Assembly: GCA_944369635.1 (NCBI GenBank)
Contig: CALVXL010000087.1
Location: 1 to 9,719 of the forward strand
Length of the DNA: 9,719 nt
Direction of reading: 5' to 3'
Source of the DNA: an uncultured Clostridia bacterium
GTDB lineage: Bacteria; Bacillota; Clostridia; Christensenellales; Borkfalkiaceae
A program made the position numbers and the translations under genes. Numbering within the stretch: position 1 is the first letter of the stretch; the number at the start of each line of letters is the position of its first letter. Below, piece after piece: positions 6,067 through 9,719 of this stretch. The notes under the pieces are model-generated. The model was not told the DNA's origin, searched no databases, and saw only the letters and a program-made list of their open reading frames with translations.

Positions 6067-7593
6067 TTAAGCGCGGCCGTCAAAATTTTCCTTTTCGGAA
6101 ACATTTTCCGAACCGCCGCTTTCCGCGCTTTGCGATTCCGAAGGCTGCCCCTCGCTTTGCTGCGCGCCGGCAGAGACCGCAACGGCCGTCCTTTTCCTGA
6201 AGATACTGCGGCGGAACAGCACGATATTCAACACAACGAACGCTACCGCCACCACAATACACGTGATGAGCGCGGCGAGATCGTTTTCCGCGGCATAACG
6301 CGCGAGGAACATCAGCGGGAACCCGAAAACCATGGCGGGCAACGTCTGATAAACGAGGTTTTCGCTGGCAGGCGTACGGTACGAACCGTCGATTTCGCGC
6401 AGCAAGATCATTCCCGTGCTGGCCGTTCCCGTGAGCATGCCGAACCACGCGAGAAACTGTTCGTGACGATAAGACGGAAAAAGTTTTTTGCAGACGATAT
6501 TGACGTAAACGAAAGTCACCACCGTTCCCGCCGCCGCAAGCAGGAGCAACACGCCCCAATACGTGGCAAGCAAAGGGATCTGGATCGCCGCCACACCCGC
6601 AACGATCATCAAATCGAAAGCAAAGCCGCCGATACGATCCATCATAAAGTTATTTACGATACGTTTTTTGACGATTTTTTTCGCATAAAGCTTATTGAGC
6701 AGCGCCTTTACGGGCAAAGTGAGCAACACGCCGATAAAAAAGTTAAAGCCGAAAAGCGTATCCGAAAGACTCGGAAGCAATGCGGAAAAACCGAGCATCA
6801 ACCCGTAAGAAAGCGCGTACACGGCCAGTACGATAGCGATTTGCACGGTGAACTTATCCATGGAAGATACGACGGGTATTTCGTTTTCTTCCTCGTAATC
6901 TTCCAGCGAAGAGCGCTTGGAAGAATTATCGATCTTGATCAATCCCTTTCGGCGCATATAGTTGATATAAATCACGCCGAAAATACATGCGACTAAAAAC
7001 CCGAGTGCGGCAATCGTCAAACCGAAGTTGCCGCCGCCGACAAATCCGTGCTCGATCTGATAAATTTTTCCGTAATTGAGCGCTTGCCCCGTGCCCTGCC
7101 CGAAACCGAACGCGAGGAGCAAACCGCTTGCGGAAATCAACCCGTCCACCTTAAGAAGATACGCCGCGATCAGCGTGATGATCAGCCCGACAAACGCCTG
7201 TATCAGATATCCGTTTACCGTCGTCACGCCGGAATCGAAGATTTCCCCCGCGCGGGCTTTTGTGAATTTCTTTTTGGAAGAGCGCATGCCCGTGGCGATG
7301 AACCCGATTCCGAGGCAATGGTAGGTGATCATTTCCAGCACTTCCATGCCGCTGTAACCCGACGATTCGCCGTTTCCGCCGAAAACTTTCAGATTAAACA
7401 GGTAATCTCCCGCGGCGTAGTAGGTAATTGTGGACACGATCAGCAAAATTATGCCGCCGAGCACCGAAACGGGTATAAGTGATTTCTTTAAAAACGGAAT
7501 CCACTGTTTCAGCGCGCTGGCAAGCAACATACTGAAAAGCAGAACCGCAAGCATCATGATAAACGTCCAGACGCTGAATTCGGAAAAGCTCAA
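6067..7593 (-). CDS. Sodium/glutamate symporter family protein (GltS-like)
   Basis: This is a polytopic inner-membrane protein of 508 aa, against about 400 for E. coli GltS. Two inverted halves can be seen, each with a Gly-rich re-entrant segment: GFGQGTGQA (163-171) and GMLTGTASTG (385-394). The latter is followed by LLREIDGSY and ENLVYQ. GNFGLTIAALGFLVACIFG (188-206) is also typical. The family couples Na+ to glutamate uptake; the substrate here could differ. A charged cytoplasmic linker (215-245) separates the halves. The last 40 residues form a Ser/Glu/Gln-rich tail absent from classical GltS. The start is TTG at 7593, with AAGGAGAT (7601-7608) placing GGAG 9 bases upstream. The first in-frame ATG falls inside the first helix and is unlikely. 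The gene stands alone, between its own promoter and a terminator. Confidence 0.88.
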   Translation of the reverse strand: MSFSEFSVWTFIMMLAVLLFSMLLASALKQWIPFLKKSLIPVSVLGGIILLIVSTITYYAAGDYLFNLKVFGGNGESSGYSGMEVLEMITYHCLGIGFIATGMRSSKKKFTKARAGEIFDSGVTTVNGYLIQAFVGLIITLIAAYLLKVDGLISASGLLLAFGFGQGTGQALNYGKIYQIEHGFVGGGNFGLTIAALGFLVACIFGVIYINYMRRKGLIKIDNSSKRSSLEDYEEENEIPVVSSMDKFTVQIAIVLAVYALSYGLMLGFSALLPSLSDTLFGFNFFIGVLLTLPVKALLNKLYAKKIVKKRIVNNFMMDRIGGFAFDLMIVAGVAAIQIPLLATYWGVLLLLAAAGTVVTFVYVNIVCKKLFPSYRHEQFLAWFGMLTGTASTGMILLREIDGSYRTPASENLVYQTLPAMVFGFPLMFLARYAAENDLAALITCIVVAVAFVVLNIVLFRRSIFRKRTAVAVSAGAQQSEGQPSESQSAESGGSENVSEKENFDGRA

Positions 7594-7616
7594 TGTTCTT
7601 ATCTCCTTATCGCAAT

Positions 7617-7645
7617 ATTATAAATAGATTATTAATAATTTACAA
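7617..7645 (-). promoter_or_regulatory. Probable promoter of the GltS-like gene
   Basis: On the minus strand, TTGTAA (7645-7640) and TATAAT (7622-7617) are 17 bases apart. The start site would be near 7610, right before the RBS, giving a very short leader. Confidence 0.55.
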
Positions 7646-7667
7646 AACAACCGATAAAACAACCGAT
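7644..7667. repeat. Perfect tandem 12-bp repeat at symporter promoter
   Basis: AAAACAACCGAT occurs twice head to tail (7644-7655 and 7656-7667). It touches and extends upstream of the predicted -35 of the GltS-like gene. Direct repeats at this place often bind activators, but a slippage duplication is equally possible. Confidence 0.6.
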
Positions 7668-7741
7668 GCGGCCGTCCCCGCCGCAAAACGTCTTAAAAAC
7701 GTCGGATTCGGGATACCGAACGGGAAAAGTCTTACAAAGTT

Positions 7742-8926
7742 TTACTCTTTTTCGATTTTGCTTTCTTCTATGGAAAGAGCGCGGATTCCGTCAAATATAT
7801 GAACGTACTTGACGGCGCAAAAACGCTTGTTTCCTTTGACCTGCAAAATCTTGCCGCCGTAATAGAAATTGAATTTCTTTTTGCCCACCATGGTGAGCGC
7901 GGTGATTTCGGAAAGCGGGTAAACCGATTGGGCGGATCCGTCGCCGATATAAAGATTTTCTTTGTCGATAAAAACCCTGTCGCCCGCAAGTTTTTTCTTG
8001 CGCTTGAATTTGATGCTTTCGCGGAATAAAATGCCCACGTCCCCGACTTTTTCTCCGTTTATAACGCGCTCCGCAAGCTCCCTGCGCTCGTATTCGTACC
8101 ACTCGAAAATCCGATTAAAATTCTGCTTGCCGACGGGCGGAGCAATGTGAAGATCCTCCGTATATTCCGCCTGTAAGCCGCATTTTTCGCATCTGAAACG
8201 GTTCTTTTCGGAACGAAAAGACGATATCGCGCCGCAAACGGGACACAGATACAGCGCTCTTTCGATAAACTCCGCTTTTTTATTACTTTTAAATCGCACG
8301 CCCGAAAGCGTATCGTCCACTTTCAGTTCGTCTTTGATGATCGCGAAAAGTTCGTCTACGGATAGATTTTTCATCTCTTCCGCCGATAAAACCCTGCGGA
8401 CATACCCTCGAAATTCGCCTTTTCTGATATTATGTCCCCAACGCGGATCCGTGCCGTACCCGCCGCAAAGATTGTAAAGGACAAGCGGTACCTTTACCGC
8501 CTTGGCGAGCTTTGCGATAGCCGACGTCATTTCCCACTGACCGCCCGAAATCGTTCGGTTGCCTTCAGGAAAAATACCCACCGCGCCCTTTTCTTTGATG
8601 ATGCGGAACACGTCCTTCACTGCCTGCAGATCGGTAAGCGATTTGCTCTTCGGCACGGGTGCGACGAGATATTCGATAAGCGGAGATATTTTCAGATTGA
8701 AAATATCGTCGGAAGCAAAAAAGTAAATGGGAAACTTGAAGGAAAGCGACAAAAAAAACGGATCCATCGTCGTCTGATGGTTGCATAAAATCAGATACGG
8801 TCCTTTCGGTAAAGACGACGGCTCTGCCGTGTAATGATATCTGTGCTTTACAAAACCGCGCATTACAAACCGCAAAAACGCAAAAACACGCGCATGCCGC
8901 GGTTTTACCCATGAATTGTTTTTCAA
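7742..8926 (-). CDS. 1-acyl-sn-glycerol-3-phosphate acyltransferase-like protein with zinc ribbon
   Basis: This is a PlsC/LPLAT-family protein, expected to transfer an acyl chain to lysophosphatidic acid or a related acceptor at the membrane. In numbering from the upstream TTG 8947, motif I is N56-H57-x4-D62, motif III is F126-P-E-G-N-R131, and VPLVLYN (153-159) matches motif IV. After the catalytic domain (to about 215) comes a zinc ribbon with C235, C238, C253 and C256. A beta-rich stretch at about 300-395 could be a PH/GRAM-like domain (inference). At about 394-401 aa it is much longer than a minimal PlsC (about 240). I place the start at TTG 8926, which has GAGG 5 bases upstream. TTG 8947 is open in the same frame but lacks an RBS, and the first Met (residue 28) would cut into the N-terminal helix. 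It has its own promoter, separate from folA. Confidence 0.88.
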   Translation of the reverse strand: MKNNSWVKPRHARVFAFLRFVMRGFVKHRYHYTAEPSSLPKGPYLILCNHQTTMDPFFLSLSFKFPIYFFASDDIFNLKISPLIEYLVAPVPKSKSLTDLQAVKDVFRIIKEKGAVGIFPEGNRTISGGQWEMTSAIAKLAKAVKVPLVLYNLCGGYGTDPRWGHNIRKGEFRGYVRRVLSAEEMKNLSVDELFAIIKDELKVDDTLSGVRFKSNKKAEFIERALYLCPVCGAISSFRSEKNRFRCEKCGLQAEYTEDLHIAPPVGKQNFNRIFEWYEYERRELAERVINGEKVGDVGILFRESIKFKRKKKLAGDRVFIDKENLYIGDGSAQSVYPLSEITALTMVGKKKFNFYYGGKILQVKGNKRFCAVKYVHIFDGIRALSIEESKIEKE

Positions 8927-8953
8927 ACTTCCCTCACTTTTTGCCAAAATAAC

Positions 8954-8980
8954 GGGCGAGTAAATGCAATTTACTCGCCC
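8954..8980 (-). repeat. Strong hairpin in acyltransferase leader
   Basis: Twelve-base perfect arms (8954-8965 and 8969-8980) with a 3-base loop. On the minus strand it is followed by GTTATTTTGG, a partial T-rich tract. It lies between the gene's promoter and its start codon, so it may act as a leaky attenuator, an mRNA-stabilising hairpin or an operator. On the plus strand no T-run follows. Confidence 0.65.
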
Positions 8981-9022
8981 CCGCCGTTTGACATACCCAT
9001 GTAAAACGAATTCCTTGATACA

Positions 9023-9051
9023 ATTTTATCAGATATTACATTATTTGTCAA
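9023..9051 (-). promoter_or_regulatory. Extended -10 sigma-A promoter of the acyltransferase gene
   Basis: On the minus strand, TTGACA (9051-9046), a 17-base spacer ending in TGA, and TAAAAT (9028-9023) make a consensus -35 with an extended -10. A TGATA-N6-TATCA dyad (9016-9031) overlaps the -10 and could be an operator. The start site would be near 9016. Confidence 0.8.
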
Positions 9052-9073
9052 AATCGACGGAAAAAAAATAATA

Positions 9074-9095
9074 AATTGTATAACTTTATACAATT
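9074..9095. terminator. AT-rich dyad after folA, possible terminator
   Basis: Ten-base perfect arms (9074-9083 and 9086-9095) lie 2 bases apart. On the minus strand the dyad is followed by TATTATTTTTTTT, so it could terminate the thyA-folA transcript. The stem is almost all A:T and the loop is tight, which makes an operator for the acyltransferase promoter (just downstream) an alternative. Confidence 0.45.
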
Positions 9096-9107
9096 AAAAA
9101 ACCGAAT

Positions 9108-9608
9108 TCAGCGCATTTTTTGTAAATTTTTGTTCTTATAGGTCGTAAAACGGAAATAATAACCGTTGCTTTCCTCCCGCGCACCCTCTTCAGACAAGAC
9201 AAATTCCGCTCTTTCATCGAGATTCGGAAAAAAAGTATCGGCATCGCCGTCGGCTTCGATCTTCGTCACGTACGCTTCTTCACAATAGGGCAGAAGCTCT
9301 TCATACACCGCCGCGCCGCCGATGACGAAAATTTCGCCGTCCACCCGAGCAAGTTTTTTAAATAGCGAAGGCACATCGTTTACCACAACGCACCCTTCGC
9401 GCGGCGTCTTGTCGGAGGTCAGCACGATATTGAGCCGATTTTTCAGCGGCTTGCCGTTCGGGAAACTTTCCAGCGTCTTCCTGCCCATCACTACGGTGCA
9501 GCCCGCCGTTTTCTGACGGAAAAAAGCCATATCCTTGGGCACGGAAAAAAGCAGATTTCCCTTTCTGCCGATCCCCCACTTTTCGTCAACCGCAACGATC
9601 GCTTTCAT
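9108..9608 (-). CDS. folA: Dihydrofolate reductase
   Basis: This enzyme reduces dihydrofolate to tetrahydrofolate with NADPH in the cytoplasm, replenishing the cofactor that thymidylate synthase oxidises. It is 166 aa, full length. The substrate loop WGIGRKGNLLFSVPKDM (11-27) carries the catalytic acid D26. MGRKTLESFP (41-50) and VIGGAAVYEELLP (95-107) are the NADPH-site signatures, and DTFFP (124-128) is also conserved. The Trp22 position of the E. coli enzyme is Phe21 here (LLF in place of MPW), a variant I recall from other Clostridia. The ATG at 9608 shares its A with the stop of the thymidylate synthase gene (TGATG), and GAGGTGG lies just upstream inside that gene. Translation should be coupled. 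Confidence 0.97.
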   Translation of the reverse strand: MKAIVAVDEKWGIGRKGNLLFSVPKDMAFFRQKTAGCTVVMGRKTLESFPNGKPLKNRLNIVLTSDKTPREGCVVVNDVPSLFKKLARVDGEIFVIGGAAVYEELLPYCEEAYVTKIEADGDADTFFPNLDERAEFVLSEEGAREESNGYYFRFTTYKNKNLQKMR

Positions 9609-9719
9609 CAGATCGCCACCTCGATTTTATCTTCCAACTTGGTGAAATTATAATTTTCCAGCGCGAAATCGTCCACCGTGAAATCGTAAAAGTTTTTGAT
9701 TTCCTTATTCATTACGAAT
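9608..9719 (-). CDS. thyA: Thymidylate synthase, C-terminal end (partial)
   Basis: The last 36 codons of a reading frame enter from the right edge and stop at TGA 9608-9610. The sequence FYDFTVDDFALENYN and the hydrophobic end EVAI match the C-terminus of ThyA, which normally reads like YDFxxxDFxxxxY...KAPVAI. The usual HPxIKAP stretch is altered to a TKLEDKIEVAI-type end. The protein makes dTMP from dUMP using methylene-tetrahydrofolate. The pairing with folA directly downstream supports the call, because thyA-folA adjacency is common. Confidence 0.85.
   Translation of the reverse strand, partial: FVMNKEIKNFYDFTVDDFALENYNFTKLEDKIEVAI

Noticed and set aside
6130..6996. 288-codon plus-strand open frame
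   Set aside because: It is antisense to the GltS-like symporter, with His/Arg/Glu-rich composition and no recognisable protein.
7700..7741. Possible terminator after the acyltransferase gene
   Set aside because: The stem TTCGG/CCGAA is only 5 bp and the T-run begins 7 bases after it. Too weak to annotate.
8927..8947. TTG 8947 as acyltransferase start
   Set aside because: No Shine-Dalgarno site precedes it, whereas TTG 8926 has GAGG at 5 bases. The frame stays open, so the longer form is not excluded.

Overview
The window looks like a chromosomal segment of a Gram-positive, Bacillota/Clostridia-type bacterium. The evidence is strong AGGAGG-type ribosome binding sites, near-consensus sigma-A promoters with 17-bp spacers, a lipoprotein-type sugar-binding protein without a co-encoded ATPase, several TTG starts with good Shine-Dalgarno sites, and a thyA-folA pair. 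An uncultured gut Clostridia (Christensenellales-like) lineage is my guess only. No rRNA, tRNA, insertion sequence, CRISPR array or phage gene was seen.

Left part (1-4936, minus strand): a carbohydrate ABC import operon. In transcription order it holds a lipoprotein substrate-binding protein (4666-2918), two permeases (about 2915-1881 and 1872-838), and a membrane-anchored accessory protein (781 to the window edge, cut off). The first three genes are tightly packed, with gaps of a few bases, and the fourth follows after 56 bases. No ATP-binding subunit is present, so a shared MsmX-type ATPase encoded elsewhere is presumed. A very good promoter (4908-4936) lies about 235 nt upstream of the first gene. 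The transcribed leader contains at least five inverted repeats, two of which overlap and would compete in RNA.

Middle (5006-6020): a divergent DeoR-family regulator on the plus strand, driven by a perfect TTGACA-N17-TATAAT promoter. A 12-bp palindrome sits on its transcription start and an inverted repeat lies upstream of its -35. It is the natural candidate to control the ABC operon. It ends at a strong terminator, followed by a second hairpin that can serve the convergent gene.

Right part (6067-9719, all minus strand): a GltS-like sodium/glutamate symporter, and a 1-acylglycerol-3-phosphate acyltransferase-like protein carrying a zinc ribbon and a C-terminal beta-rich region. Next come folA (dihydrofolate reductase) and the C-terminal end of thyA (thymidylate synthase), coupled through a TGATG overlap. 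The acyltransferase has its own extended -10 promoter and a hairpin-containing leader.

I see no clearly new multi-gene system. The parts least explained by known families are the regulatory region 4667-5156 and the truncated accessory protein at the left edge.
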